Assembly: GCA_041391385.1 (NCBI GenBank)
Contig: JAWKOD010000005.1
Coordinates: 1 to 64,000, forward strand
From: CANIGN01 sp041391385
GTDB lineage: Bacteria; Bdellovibrionota; UBA2428
Direction of reading: 5' to 3'
Length of the DNA: 64,000 bases
This document shows positions 44,672 to 53,534 of this stretch, in pieces (the first letter of the stretch is position 1; each line of letters opens with the position of its first letter). Below the pieces are notes generated by a model, which was given only the letters and a program-made list of their open reading frames with translations, did no database searches and was not told the origin of the DNA. The translations under genes and the position numbers were made by a program.

Positions 44672-46522
44672 ATGGCATCTAAAATTAGCGATGCTATGAT
44701 TTTAGATGTGATTCAAGAAAAGTGGCTTCTTATAGGGCATCGAGGCGCGGGAAAAAGCTCTTTTTTACAAGGGCTTAGTTCTCAGTTTGAAGTCTGCATT
44801 GACCTCGATTCTGAAATTGAGATTAGAAGCCAGAAGTCAATTCCAGATCTATTTTTGAAATTGAGTGAGGATGGCTTTCGACAAGTAGAATCCGCCACGC
44901 TGGGAGCTTTGCTCAAAGAATTAGAATCTAAAAAATCTGTAGTTATTGCCCTCGGAGCTGGGTTTAGAGCTCACATTTGGCCACGTGATTATCGTTGTAT
45001 GTGGCTACGACGTGAAAGTGATATTTGGCCCAGATACTTTAAAGATCGCCCACAAATTGGAACTTCTGAGCCCAATAATTTTTTAAAGGCTTATATCGAA
45101 AGAGAGCAGCGTTATCAGGAATGGTCAGATCTGGCTTGGACTTTAAGTGAAGGATCGGAAGTAGTTTCTACACCTGATACGAAGTGGCCCCTTGTTCTAA
45201 ATGGCTTAGAGCGAGCGTGTTTAACACTTGTGCCAAGATTCCACGGTGACCCACTCGATGCGATTACATTAAGGACAGGATGGTGGGAGAATGCTCCTGA
45301 GGAAACTCGCCTACGTTTTGAACTCAAAAGCGACTTGTGGACTGCTGAGCAAATTCAAAATGTTTTAGCCAATTCAGGGGCTTCGTTTATTCTAAGTGTT
45401 CGGACGCATAAGTTTCCTGTAGCAGATGTTTTAACTCAAGAGAATTCAAAGGTGATGCTTGATTGGGATTTTTCTTTTGGTGAAATTCCTGATGGGATTA
45501 ATCCGGATATTATTTCTATGCATGACTTTTCTAAAGGGCTTGATGCGGGCCTTAAGTCATTGGAGAATTTATCTAAGCGTTATCCACAGGCTTTGTTAAA
45601 AGCAGCGCCTTTTATAAAAACATTTTCGGAACTCAAACAGCTTTGGGATTGGTTTCAGAAATGCCCCGAGAAAAATATGGTTTTCCCTCGTACATTAAGC
45701 ACTGTTGAAAATCAAAAGTGGTCGTGGTTTAGATTGCTCCTTAAAGATAAGCAAAAAGTAAACTTTATCCGTGAGGCCACTGAGGGCCCTCGCGATCAAC
45801 CCACTGTAAATGAGTATGCTTCCCACATTGTGGGCAAAAATTTTGCAGCTGTACTTGGGAGCCCCGTTTTTCATTCTTACTCTCCAGCAATTCATGCAGA
45901 TTTTTTTAAAAGTAAAAAAATGCCCTTTTTAAAGATCCCGATTGAGCGCGAAGAAATGAGCAAGGAAGTCTTATTGTTTTTAGAGGAGCTTGGAGCCAGA
46001 GCATTTGCAGTGACAAGTCCTTTGAAAGAATGCGCAGCACTTATATCTAATTCTGACTTTTCTGATGCGAGTGCCGAGCGTGTTGCAAATACTTATGTAA
46101 AGTGCAAGGAAACAAGTTTACAGTGGAAGCGCATGAATACGGACCTTGTAGCAATCCGCGAATTGTTTTCAGAATCAACTCAAAGTTGGCGCATATGGGG
46201 TGCGGGTGCAGTTGCAAAACAAATTTTTGATATTATTCCTAATGCTGAGCTTTACTCCAGTAGAACGGGAGCGCTTGTTTCTCAAAAAGGCCTAACCCAT
46301 GCAGCAGCTTTTAGTTTGCTGTGGGCAGCTGGCGATGAGGCTGAGTTTCCACCTCAACTTTGGAAACCCAATAAAGTCTATGATTTATCTTATACGCTGA
46401 GAAGCCGAGCAATTTTATATGCCAAGCAGAACAATTTGGACTATGAAAATGGTATTGAGTTCTTCAAAATTCAAGCACGTTCACAGCAAGAATTTTGGAT
46501 GAAACATTGGAAAGATCTATAA
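44672..46522 (+). CDS. Trifunctional shikimate kinase / dehydroquinase / shikimate dehydrogenase
   Basis: A 616-residue fusion of three shikimate enzymes. Residues about 15-180: shikimate kinase with P-loop GHRGAGKS (22-29) and IDLDSE. Residues about 185-380: type I 3-dehydroquinate dehydratase with catalytic His284 (IISMHDF) and Schiff-base Lys310 (LLKAAPF). Residues about 390-616: shikimate dehydrogenase starting AVLGSPVFHSYSPAIHADFF, with catalytic Lys452 (AVTSPLKE) and the nucleotide loop WGAGAVAKQIF. Domain order equals the C-terminal part of eukaryotic AROM. aroC follows after 3 bp. Confidence 0.9.
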   Translation: MASKISDAMILDVIQEKWLLIGHRGAGKSSFLQGLSSQFEVCIDLDSEIEIRSQKSIPDLFLKLSEDGFRQVESATLGALLKELESKKSVVIALGAGFRAHIWPRDYRCMWLRRESDIWPRYFKDRPQIGTSEPNNFLKAYIEREQRYQEWSDLAWTLSEGSEVVSTPDTKWPLVLNGLERACLTLVPRFHGDPLDAITLRTGWWENAPEETRLRFELKSDLWTAEQIQNVLANSGASFILSVRTHKFPVADVLTQENSKVMLDWDFSFGEIPDGINPDIISMHDFSKGLDAGLKSLENLSKRYPQALLKAAPFIKTFSELKQLWDWFQKCPEKNMVFPRTLSTVENQKWSWFRLLLKDKQKVNFIREATEGPRDQPTVNEYASHIVGKNFAAVLGSPVFHSYSPAIHADFFKSKKMPFLKIPIEREEMSKEVLLFLEELGARAFAVTSPLKECAALISNSDFSDASAERVANTYVKCKETSLQWKRMNTDLVAIRELFSESTQSWRIWGAGAVAKQIFDIIPNAELYSSRTGALVSQKGLTHAAAFSLLWAAGDEAEFPPQLWKPNKVYDLSYTLRSRAILYAKQNNLDYENGIEFFKIQARSQQEFWMKHWKDL

Positions 46523-46525
46523 ACA

Positions 46526-47488
46526 ATGAGCACGAGCCCTAATTCTTTTGGACACCTCTTTAAGCTAACTAGCTTTGGTGAAAGCCATGGCCCCGCTATT
46601 GGCGTTGTGATTGAAGGCTGTCCGGCGGGACTTAAGTGGAACGAAGAGCATTTATTGGATTTTATTGCGAGAAGACGCCCAGGGGCTTCGAATTTAGTCA
46701 GTGATCGCAAAGAAGCTGATCTACCAGAAATTTTAAGTGGTGTCTTTGAAGGCAAAACGCTTGGAACTCCAATTGCATTGTTAGTTCGAAATAGCGATCA
46801 ACGCTCTGGTGATTATGCGGAATTAAAAAACAATCCTCGTCCTGGGCACGCAGACGATATGTGGAAATTAAAATTTTCACATACTGATCACCGCGGGGGA
46901 GGGCGATCTTCTGGAAGAGAAACTCTTTCGCGAGTTCTTGCGGGGGCTTTTGCTAAAACTTTATGCTTAGAGTTTTCGCCTCAAATGAAAATAACTTCCA
47001 AAGCTCTTCAAGTGGGGCCATTGAAAAATGACTCAGTGGATTTTCAAAAAAGTTTAGAGAGCTTACTTTTAACTGCGAAGCAAGAGGGCCAGAGTTACGG
47101 AGGCATTGCTGAGATAAAGATTTCTGGAATTCCTCAGGGACTTGGTGAACCTGTGTTTATGAAGTTAAAAAGTGAGTTAGCGTCTGCACTTATGAGCGTA
47201 GGAGCTGTGGTTGGGGTTGAATTAGGTGCTGGCTTTGAGTCTGCCAAAAGAGAAGGTGTTGAGTTCCACTCACAACAAGATGGCTATGGGGGCATTCGCG
47301 GCGGTATAAGCACTGGAGAAGATGTTGTTTTAAGGGTAGCGGTAAAACCCACAAGTACTGTGTTGGACGTTGCAAAAAAAGGACGTCACGATCCCTGTAT
47401 CCTTCTTCGCGCACTCGTTGTTTTTGAAGCCATGTCGTGGCTCGTTTTGGCAGACCAGTTTTTATATAAAAGATTAAATCAAATATAA
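46526..47488 (+). CDS. aroC: Chorismate synthase
   Basis: A 320-residue flavin-dependent enzyme making chorismate from EPSP. Motifs: TSFGESHGPAIGVVIEGCPAG, RRRPGASNLVSDRKEAD, FEGKTLGTPIALLVRN, RPGHADDMWKLKF and HRGGGRSSGRETLSRVLAG. The length is slightly short for the family. It is 3 bp downstream of the trifunctional gene, completing the local shikimate set, and converges on the pilin locus 9 bp beyond its stop. Confidence 0.93.
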   Translation: MSTSPNSFGHLFKLTSFGESHGPAIGVVIEGCPAGLKWNEEHLLDFIARRRPGASNLVSDRKEADLPEILSGVFEGKTLGTPIALLVRNSDQRSGDYAELKNNPRPGHADDMWKLKFSHTDHRGGGRSSGRETLSRVLAGAFAKTLCLEFSPQMKITSKALQVGPLKNDSVDFQKSLESLLLTAKQEGQSYGGIAEIKISGIPQGLGEPVFMKLKSELASALMSVGAVVGVELGAGFESAKREGVEFHSQQDGYGGIRGGISTGEDVVLRVAVKPTSTVLDVAKKGRHDPCILLRALVVFEAMSWLVLADQFLYKRLNQI

Positions 47489-47497
47489 TTTTAGCGA

Positions 47498-47683
47498 TTA
47501 CCAGGGTGAAGAGTAAGTCGTCCAGTTAAGGGAATCAGTTGATCCCTTGCAGTCAACATTTCCTGTTACAGTATTGGTTCTACAACAAGTCCATTGGTTG
47601 AATGCGCCACCTTTACTTTCATAGTTACAAGATATCTTATAATTACCGCTCGAAGGTGTTGTCCAAGGGGGCGTTGTTGCCTG
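47498..47683 (-). other. Extra pilin tip module in frame behind an amber stop
   Basis: Directly after the TAG that ends the intact pilin gene, the same frame continues QATTPPWTTPSSGNYKISC, then GAFNQWTCCRTNTVTGNVDC and ends SSPW with TAA at 47498. It repeats the pattern of the preceding tip (TSCGYS..., TWGCCRTKVKTGETDC). It is either the end of a longer ancestral tip cut by a nonsense mutation, a readthrough extension, or a leftover tip cassette. Confidence 0.75.
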
Positions 47684-49297
47684 CTAGCTTAAGCCTGTAT
47701 TTGTCCACTTACAGTCGGTTTCGCCAGTTTTAACTTTTGTTCGACAACATCCCCAGGTGTAAGGAGTTGTTTCGACACTATATCCGCAAGAAGTATCGTA
47801 TTCGTCTTGTGCAGTAGCGGCAGTACCATTTTGAAGTTGAGTGCAAGACCAAGAAGAATATTGAACGTTGTTTGCTGTGCCACCATTTCCAAAAACACAT
47901 GTTTCGCCATAGATAAGGTTAGAGGTTGTTACCATATTTATGTATCCACCACAGGTACACTTCCAGAGCGGCCCAGTGTAACCACTGCTGGCTGAAGGAG
48001 CTGAAGGTGGGAGGCTTTTACAAACAACAGTTCCGTCATTTTGAAGGCCCGAAACATACTGTCCGTCAGGGCAACTTAGGTTTGTAGAAGCAAGCCCTCT
48101 CTCAGCTGCTTGGCATTGAGCACTGCCATCAGTGTTGATCCCCACCACGACTTCGCCATCTGCACACGTAGATGCAACACTTGCGCTTTGACACACAAAT
48201 TGACTTCCATCGTAGCTAAGTTTTTGCGAGTCCTCACAACTGGGAAGTTGTTTACACACTGCTGTGGGAGCTCCCGTTAATCCGTTTTCAATACCGACTT
48301 GAACTTGTCCGTCGGGACAACTTACATTAAGGCTGGAGCAAATAGCGTTTCCTGTTCCGGAGTAATAACCCATAAAGATTTCACCCTGACCGGAGCACGG
48401 AGTTGCGCTTGAGCAAACAAGGTCGTTGCTTGCGGTATCTATAATTACTCCACCTGAGGCACAGGTGGCGGGAGGTGTTTTACAAATAGGATTTGCAGAG
48501 TTATCCACTCCTAAGTAGATAGTTCCCGCGTCACATTTTTTAGCTGTGGGACTTACACAATTGGGTTTTCCGTTGCCGAGATATCCAAGCTTAAGAGATC
48601 CCTGGGGACAAAAAGCCTCACTTTGTTGCCACTCACTACCCACATCGACTGTGAGATATTGAGTACGAAGAGGAGATGATCCGTTATTGGCTGGAGCATT
48701 TCTGTTTTGTTCTAATTTCACCACGAATCGAATACTTCCAGGAGTGGCATCGCTCGCAGGGTTAGAACGTAAAAAGAATCCTGTGGATTTTAAAGGGCAC
48801 GTTTGTGCAGGATTAGGATGAGAACAGTTTCTTCCATCGAAATCTAAATAAACAGGTTCTTCAGTTGTTCCAGCAAGTTTTTCGCCTAAGAGGTCAACCA
48901 TGGGAGCAGAAGCGACGTGAAGTTGATCACCTGCGATGCGTTTAAGCTCGGAATTGGAGTCGAAAAGAGAATCATCCACAGCAGGGCAATTGTAGATAGA
49001 ACTCACTGCGGAGTTATCGGGTAAGCAAGCGGCATAGAGTCCAGACGTATTTACAGAGCTACGCATTTTAGCAAGCCAAGAATCGAGGTTGCGAGAAATG
49101 GAATTGGTTTTGGTTCGAAGCTCTATTGTAGCAGCCGTTTGGCGAGAGGATTTGGAAAGGTTGAGAACTTGTTGTCCGAGGCCAGCCACAATGAGTGCCG
49201 CCATAGAGACCAGAGCAAGAGCGATGACGATTTCGGCTACAGCGAAACCCTTGGGGCGTTTTCGACAGAACATACAACAGCTGCCTTCCTTTTCCAT
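47684..49297 (-). CDS. Prepilin-like secreted protein with Cys-rich C-terminal tip (intact copy)
   Basis: A 537-residue protein (529 if it starts at the ATG at 49273, which has AAGGAAGG upstream). The leader RKRPKG^FAVAEIVIALAL has the class III prepilin cleavage Gly and Glu at +5, followed by a hydrophobic helix, as in type IV pilins and pseudopilins. Then come about 390 residues with repeated Cys motifs (CPDGQVQVGI, CADGEVVVGI, CPDGQYVSGL) that form a stalk-like repeat region, and a ~100-residue Cys-rich tip. It is an unusually long pilin and may be a minor tip pilin or adhesin. The inverted second copy at 31.4 kb has a different tip. Confidence 0.8.
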   Translation of the reverse strand: MEKEGSCCMFCRKRPKGFAVAEIVIALALVSMAALIVAGLGQQVLNLSKSSRQTAATIELRTKTNSISRNLDSWLAKMRSSVNTSGLYAACLPDNSAVSSIYNCPAVDDSLFDSNSELKRIAGDQLHVASAPMVDLLGEKLAGTTEEPVYLDFDGRNCSHPNPAQTCPLKSTGFFLRSNPASDATPGSIRFVVKLEQNRNAPANNGSSPLRTQYLTVDVGSEWQQSEAFCPQGSLKLGYLGNGKPNCVSPTAKKCDAGTIYLGVDNSANPICKTPPATCASGGVIIDTASNDLVCSSATPCSGQGEIFMGYYSGTGNAICSSLNVSCPDGQVQVGIENGLTGAPTAVCKQLPSCEDSQKLSYDGSQFVCQSASVASTCADGEVVVGINTDGSAQCQAAERGLASTNLSCPDGQYVSGLQNDGTVVCKSLPPSAPSASSGYTGPLWKCTCGGYINMVTTSNLIYGETCVFGNGGTANNVQYSSWSCTQLQNGTAATAQDEYDTSCGYSVETTPYTWGCCRTKVKTGETDCKWTNTGLS

Positions 49298-49372
49298 ATC
49301 TCTATTATCGGTCCATAGGGGGCTTCACAGTAAGAATTTACAGTTTAGACAGAGGGGAACATAACGAAATCT
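48016..49372 (-). repeat. Long inverted repeat, right copy (pilin constant region)
   Basis: Partner of 31331-32703 in opposite orientation. Homology begins about 75 bp upstream of the start codon (TTGTTAAGATTTC...) and ends where the tips diverge. About 15.3 kb lie between the inner ends of the two copies. Confidence 0.9.
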
Positions 49373-49483
49373 TAACAATCTCAACTCTAAGGCATTTCTA
49401 GCTGTAGAAGTTCTTGTCGACTGGTGCGTACTTCGTTCTAGGGGGTTGCTTAGCTTTTCTGTTAAAATAAGGGCCTTAATTTT

Positions 49484-50935
49484 ATGAAAAAGCTTTCACT
49501 CACATCAATCTCATCACTCACTGTACTTTCTTTTACATGGCTACTTGTAGCGGCCTGTTCACAGAGCTCAGGCACAAATCCTGAATCTTCTATTAGCACA
49601 ACAGCTGAACAGCCGGGTGCAGTGATAGGAAACGTTGATACGAATATTCCTCGAGCAATTCCAATTGAAGACCCACAGTTTCAGGAGATTGCTAACGCGA
49701 TGGTTGGTCGTCCGGCACATACAGGCCAAGAATCGAGCGGTGTATTTAGAAAGTGGAGTACAGGTGGCAGGGGCTTTTATAATCCCAACAATCGTAAACT
49801 TTATGAAAACTTTGCAGAAGCTTATCTGACGAAAGCACGTCTAGAAACGCGTACAGTATATTATCCCTTTGGTGGACCCGATGTTATTTATCCCTTAACT
49901 TTTTTCCCTAAAACAACAACTTTAATTTTAGTAGGTATCGAGCCCATAGGAGAGTTGCCAACACTCGAAGTTGCACAAGGTTCAGAATATCAAGAGTCTA
50001 TGAACTCTATGATGGAAATCTACTTAGCTTCGAGTTTTTATCGAACTGAAGATATGAGGGCTGAGGCAAGTACGGATCCTAATAAAGCTACGTGGGCCAA
50101 GATGATGGCGGCCATCGGACTTCTTGATTTAAGAATATTGACAACAGAAACTGGAACTTTGAACGAAGAGGGTACCTGGTTGAGTGATGCGAATACTCTT
50201 GAGGATCAAAGAAATGCACTCAGTCCACGAGGGGTATTGTTTCGCTGCTTAAGAACTATTGATGGGCATTCAGAGTTTGTGGCTGTTTATTACTTTCAAC
50301 AAAACTTGGGAGAGTCCAACAGGGGTTCTTTGTATTCTTTACCAAAGGCAAGACCCTTTAGAAGTTTCATTGATAGCTTTAATGGGAATTATACAAGTTT
50401 TCTAAAAGCAGCTTCTTACCTTTCTCACTATAAAGAAGATTTTAAAACTTCAAACGAGCTCATTTTTGGTGGTAACAAAATAATTCAAGCTCCATCAGGT
50501 GTTCCTTTTTCTGAATTTGTTAAGCATAGAGACACTTGGAAATTAAGTTTGTTTGGTGAGTATCGCGAGCCCAGCCACCTTTTTGAAGATCACCCACAAC
50601 TCGATCTGAGGGATGCGTATGCCTCATCAATGTCAGGAGACTCAAGGGGAGAATACTCTGACTTTGTAAACTATGGAGGAGGACTTCCTTTTCATTATGA
50701 TTATGGAACTGGTACGGACGGAAAAGGTAAAGGTTCTATGATGTTCTTTGCGATTAAGGGCAGTAGCTTTCCTACATCAACAGAGCTTCCGAACACAAAA
50801 AAAGCTGTACCTAGAGCAGAACTACCTTCTGCTGCTCGTGGTATTCCAGAAAAGCCTAAAGAAAATCCTCAGCCTGAGGCTAAGAAAAAGAGAAAGCCCC
50901 TGCTGAAATGGCTCTTCGGCAAGGGAGATTCTTAA
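49484..50935 (+). CDS. Lipoprotein of unknown function
   Basis: A 483-residue protein with lipobox VAAC (MKKLSLTSIS...LLVAACSQSS). After a Ser/Thr-rich linker comes a globular region with FRKWSTGGRGFYNPNN, TVYYPFGGPDVIYPLTFFP, and later FVNYGGGLPFHYDYGTGTDG, ending in a Pro/Lys-rich tail. The YYPFGGPD motif occurs in some large bacterial lipoproteins of unknown role. It is divergent from the pilin gene. No function can be assigned. Confidence 0.65.
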   Translation: MKKLSLTSISSLTVLSFTWLLVAACSQSSGTNPESSISTTAEQPGAVIGNVDTNIPRAIPIEDPQFQEIANAMVGRPAHTGQESSGVFRKWSTGGRGFYNPNNRKLYENFAEAYLTKARLETRTVYYPFGGPDVIYPLTFFPKTTTLILVGIEPIGELPTLEVAQGSEYQESMNSMMEIYLASSFYRTEDMRAEASTDPNKATWAKMMAAIGLLDLRILTTETGTLNEEGTWLSDANTLEDQRNALSPRGVLFRCLRTIDGHSEFVAVYYFQQNLGESNRGSLYSLPKARPFRSFIDSFNGNYTSFLKAASYLSHYKEDFKTSNELIFGGNKIIQAPSGVPFSEFVKHRDTWKLSLFGEYREPSHLFEDHPQLDLRDAYASSMSGDSRGEYSDFVNYGGGLPFHYDYGTGTDGKGKGSMMFFAIKGSSFPTSTELPNTKKAVPRAELPSAARGIPEKPKENPQPEAKKKRKPLLKWLFGKGDS

Positions 50936-50944
50936 GCGTTGTGT

Positions 50945-51340
50945 TTATTGGAAGATTTCTGAGCAAAACTGCTGAGCTTCTTCGGGACTATAGTTTGAGT
51001 TATAGAATTTAAGTTCAATTAGCTCTCCAGCTTCACCATTGATAGTGCAGTTGTGTGAAACTCCAGTGTTTGAGCAAGCTTCTTCGGTCGTAATTTTGTT
51101 TAATTGAGCTTGTACTACTTTAGGGATTCCGGAATCTTTTAAGTCTTGCGAAGCTGAGTTGCAAAATGCTGGAAGAGTTTCTCCGTCTACATCGTTTGAA
51201 TATAAATTTAAGCAAAGTCCTTTATCAAAGCCGCAAGAGCCAGAAAAACTATGCCGAGAAGGGCCACTTTTGCTTTTAGAACAGGAAAGAAAAGTAGAAG
51301 CAGCTAGGAAAAAGATTGAAAGTTTTAGGGTATTTTTCAT
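50945..51340 (-). CDS. Small Cys-rich lipoprotein
   Basis: A 131-residue lipoprotein (FFLAASTFLSCSK, lipobox FLSC). The mature part has eight further Cys (SCGFDKGLC, FCNSAS, EACSN, NCTI, FCSEIF), suggesting a disulfide-rich fold in the periplasm or on the surface. It converges on the preceding lipoprotein gene. Family not recognised. Confidence 0.6.
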   Translation of the reverse strand: MKNTLKLSIFFLAASTFLSCSKSKSGPSRHSFSGSCGFDKGLCLNLYSNDVDGETLPAFCNSASQDLKDSGIPKVVQAQLNKITTEEACSNTGVSHNCTINGEAGELIELKFYNSNYSPEEAQQFCSEIFQ

Positions 51341-51413
51341 TGGGGCACCTCTTAAAGGAAATCTTTAACGAGAGTTTTAGTTTCGTGTCAAGGAACAAGT
51401 TGGAACAGGCAGC

Positions 51414-52148
51414 TTACTGCTTTTGAATTCGGTAAATATAGGCGATTCCGCCGAGCAGGGGGGTCGTCTCTACGGCCTTCCATACAGTTGGTGGGAACTG
51501 CTTAATAAAAGATTCTCCCGATGGGAACTCCTCAGAACTCTTATTGAGATAAGAGTAGGCCTTTATGTTTCCAGTGATAAGACCGCCCACCACAGGCAGT
51601 ACGCTTCGGTGATAGGAACTATAAACTTTTGACCAAGCGGGGCCTTGAGGCTGTCCAAATTCTAAAACGTGTAGGGTTCCTTTTGGTTTTAGGATGCGCT
51701 CAAATTCTGCAATAGCGCTTAGGAGATTTTCGACATTGCGGATGCCAAAGCTAATTGTGATGTGATCAAAGCTATTGTTCGCAAAGGGAAGCTTGAGAAT
51801 GTCGGCTACTAGAAACTGAATGTCTTCGATGCCTTCTTTTTTTGCCTTTGGCGGGGCTTGCTCAATCATTTTTTCACTGAAATCTATGGCCGTAAGTTTG
51901 GTTTTGGGAGAGTGCTTTTTAATAAGTATAGCGATGTCGCCAGTGCCCGTTGCACAGTCGAGAGCATCTGCCCCCTCTTTGGGAATTTTACTGACAAGAG
52001 CTTTTTTCCAGATTCGATGCATGCCAAACGAAAGCACATCGTTAGCTACGTCATAATTTTTAGCCAGAGAGTTAAACATGTCTTTGATGCGTAAGGATTC
52101 TTTGCTGATCACGAATTCTATTCCAGTAAGAGCTGAATGTGGGGTCAA
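51414..52148 (-). CDS. ubiE: Ubiquinone/menaquinone C-methyltransferase
   Basis: A 244-residue SAM-dependent methyltransferase of the UbiE/MenG family: FNSLAKNYDVANDVLSFGMHRIWKK at the start of the domain (split here as the family N-terminal signature), DCATGTGDIAILI (SAM loop), FGIRNVENLLSAI and LEFGQPQGP. It methylates the quinone ring late in menaquinone or ubiquinone synthesis; which one depends on genes outside the window. The start may lie a little downstream of 52148. Confidence 0.9.
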   Translation of the reverse strand: MTPHSALTGIEFVISKESLRIKDMFNSLAKNYDVANDVLSFGMHRIWKKALVSKIPKEGADALDCATGTGDIAILIKKHSPKTKLTAIDFSEKMIEQAPPKAKKEGIEDIQFLVADILKLPFANNSFDHITISFGIRNVENLLSAIAEFERILKPKGTLHVLEFGQPQGPAWSKVYSSYHRSVLPVVGGLITGNIKAYSYLNKSSEEFPSGESFIKQFPPTVWKAVETTPLLGGIAYIYRIQKQ

Positions 52149-52180
52149 GCGACTTTTAGATTGTGTTTTGTAGAAAAGAT

Positions 52181-52217
52181 AAAGCCCCAGAAATCATTAA
52201 AGATTTCAGGGGCTTAC
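52181..52217 (-). terminator. Rho-independent terminator for the 52241-52678 gene
   Basis: On the minus strand, AGCCCCTGAAATC and GATTTCTGGGGCT form a 13-bp stem with one mismatch, followed by TTATCTTTTC. It lies between the stop of the small secreted protein gene and the ubiE start, so it separates these two same-strand genes. Confidence 0.75.
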
Positions 52218-52240
52218 ATCGTAGCCTTGAAGTTGTCTTC

Positions 52241-52678
52241 TTAGTTTCTATTGGGCATGTTTTCGGGTGAGTTACAGAAGAGCGAATATACAGTTCCACC
52301 TGCTGAAAGCATGGAGTTGTGTTCATAAGAAAATTTTGGGTGTGTTTTCAGATTTAAAAAGGCTGCATCGGTAGTAGCGCCGCCAAATTGAAAAGATGTT
52401 TCTTTACCCAAAAGAATCTGTAGTTGTTCTCCGTTAGATAGTTTAGCTAAATCTGCATTGATATCGTAGGTGGGGTTTAAATCCCCGATGTTCGTGCGAT
52501 ATTCCTCCGGCGCATCTTCATCTGACATTGATAGCATTTGAATAATGTAACCCTCACCATCTGTATAAACATCCACGCCTCCAAGAGCATCACCTGTTCC
52601 ACATATGGCAACTTGAGTCCATGCCTGTGCGTGTTGAGAAATTCCAAGTAACATGACACCTAATAATAATTTTTTCAT
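52241..52678 (-). CDS. Small secreted protein of unknown function
   Basis: A 145-residue protein with a clear signal peptide (MKKLLLGVMLLGISQHAQA) and GGAGGT 9 bases upstream of the ATG. The mature part has VAICGTGDALGGVDVYTDG, and a late Cys (LFCNSP) may pair with VAIC. No family is recognised. A strong terminator follows, so it is monocistronic. Confidence 0.65.
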   Translation of the reverse strand: MKKLLLGVMLLGISQHAQAWTQVAICGTGDALGGVDVYTDGEGYIIQMLSMSDEDAPEEYRTNIGDLNPTYDINADLAKLSNGEQLQILLGKETSFQFGGATTDAAFLNLKTHPKFSYEHNSMLSAGGTVYSLFCNSPENMPNRN

Positions 52679-52878
52679 TTTAAGAGTACCTCCGTTAAGA
52701 GGAAGTTATGTGGAGATTTCCTTGAGGACTACTTTGAAGAGTGTCACTATGGTTGGGAATCTGACAGTACACCTGCACTAACAAAATATCTCATTAGTGT
52801 CAGTTCTCATTTAGGAATGGTGGAGGATTTAGTTTGAGTGAAAAAATCTACGAGAAGGGAATTTGATTTTTAATAGAA

Positions 52879-53520
52879 CTAAGAATTAAACCTAGAAACA
52901 AATAAAGCTCTTAGTTCTTCGTAACTAGGGGCTTTGTTTGTGAGTTCTTTGAGGTCTGTCATGAGCTCTCCAGACAAACCACATGGATTAAAAGAACGCC
53001 AAGCAGCTGGGCCCGTAGCAAAGTTAAATGCTAATCCGTGATAGGTTACCCAGTGACTTACAGCGATTCCAATACTCGCGATTTTTTTAGGCGATTCTTT
53101 ATCGCCCACCCAAACACCCGTTTTCTTTTCAATGTGCCAAGCGTTCACATCAAACTCTTTTAAAACACGGATCATCCAGTCTTCTAGGAAGCGAATAAAT
53201 TGAACAATCCCTCCTGGGAATTGAGTTTGTCCTTGTGGGGCAAGTCTCACAATGGGGTAACATACAAGTTGTCCGGGGCCGTGATAGGTTGCGAGGCCAC
53301 CTCGCTCAACGTTTACAACTGGAATGTGAGCAGGGGGAAGAAAGGGAAGTTCTCCTTCTTTGGGCTTGCCCCTGCCGACAGTAATAACTGCAGGATGTTC
53401 GCAAAAAATAAAGGTATCTATTATTTTGTCTTCTTGTCTGAGTTTTAGAAGTTCTTTTTGTTGATCAAGCGCTTTGCTGTATTCAACTTGACCCCAATCT
53501 AAGAACCTTACGTCACTCAT
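52879..53520 (-). CDS. lipB: Lipoyl(octanoyl) transferase
   Basis: A 213-residue enzyme that moves octanoate from acyl carrier protein to lipoyl domains such as that of the E2 encoded upstream. Motifs: EHPAVITVGRG, VERGGLATYHGPGQLVCYPI, VWVGDKESPKKIASIGIAV with catalytic Lys, and FNPCGL with the acyl-accepting Cys. It is 14 bp downstream of the dihydrolipoamide dehydrogenase gene and so belongs to the same operon. LipA is not in the window. Confidence 0.93.
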   Translation of the reverse strand: MSDVRFLDWGQVEYSKALDQQKELLKLRQEDKIIDTFIFCEHPAVITVGRGKPKEGELPFLPPAHIPVVNVERGGLATYHGPGQLVCYPIVRLAPQGQTQFPGGIVQFIRFLEDWMIRVLKEFDVNAWHIEKKTGVWVGDKESPKKIASIGIAVSHWVTYHGLAFNFATGPAAWRSFNPCGLSGELMTDLKELTNKAPSYEELRALFVSRFNS

Positions 53521-53534
53521 GCTTACTCTTTGTA

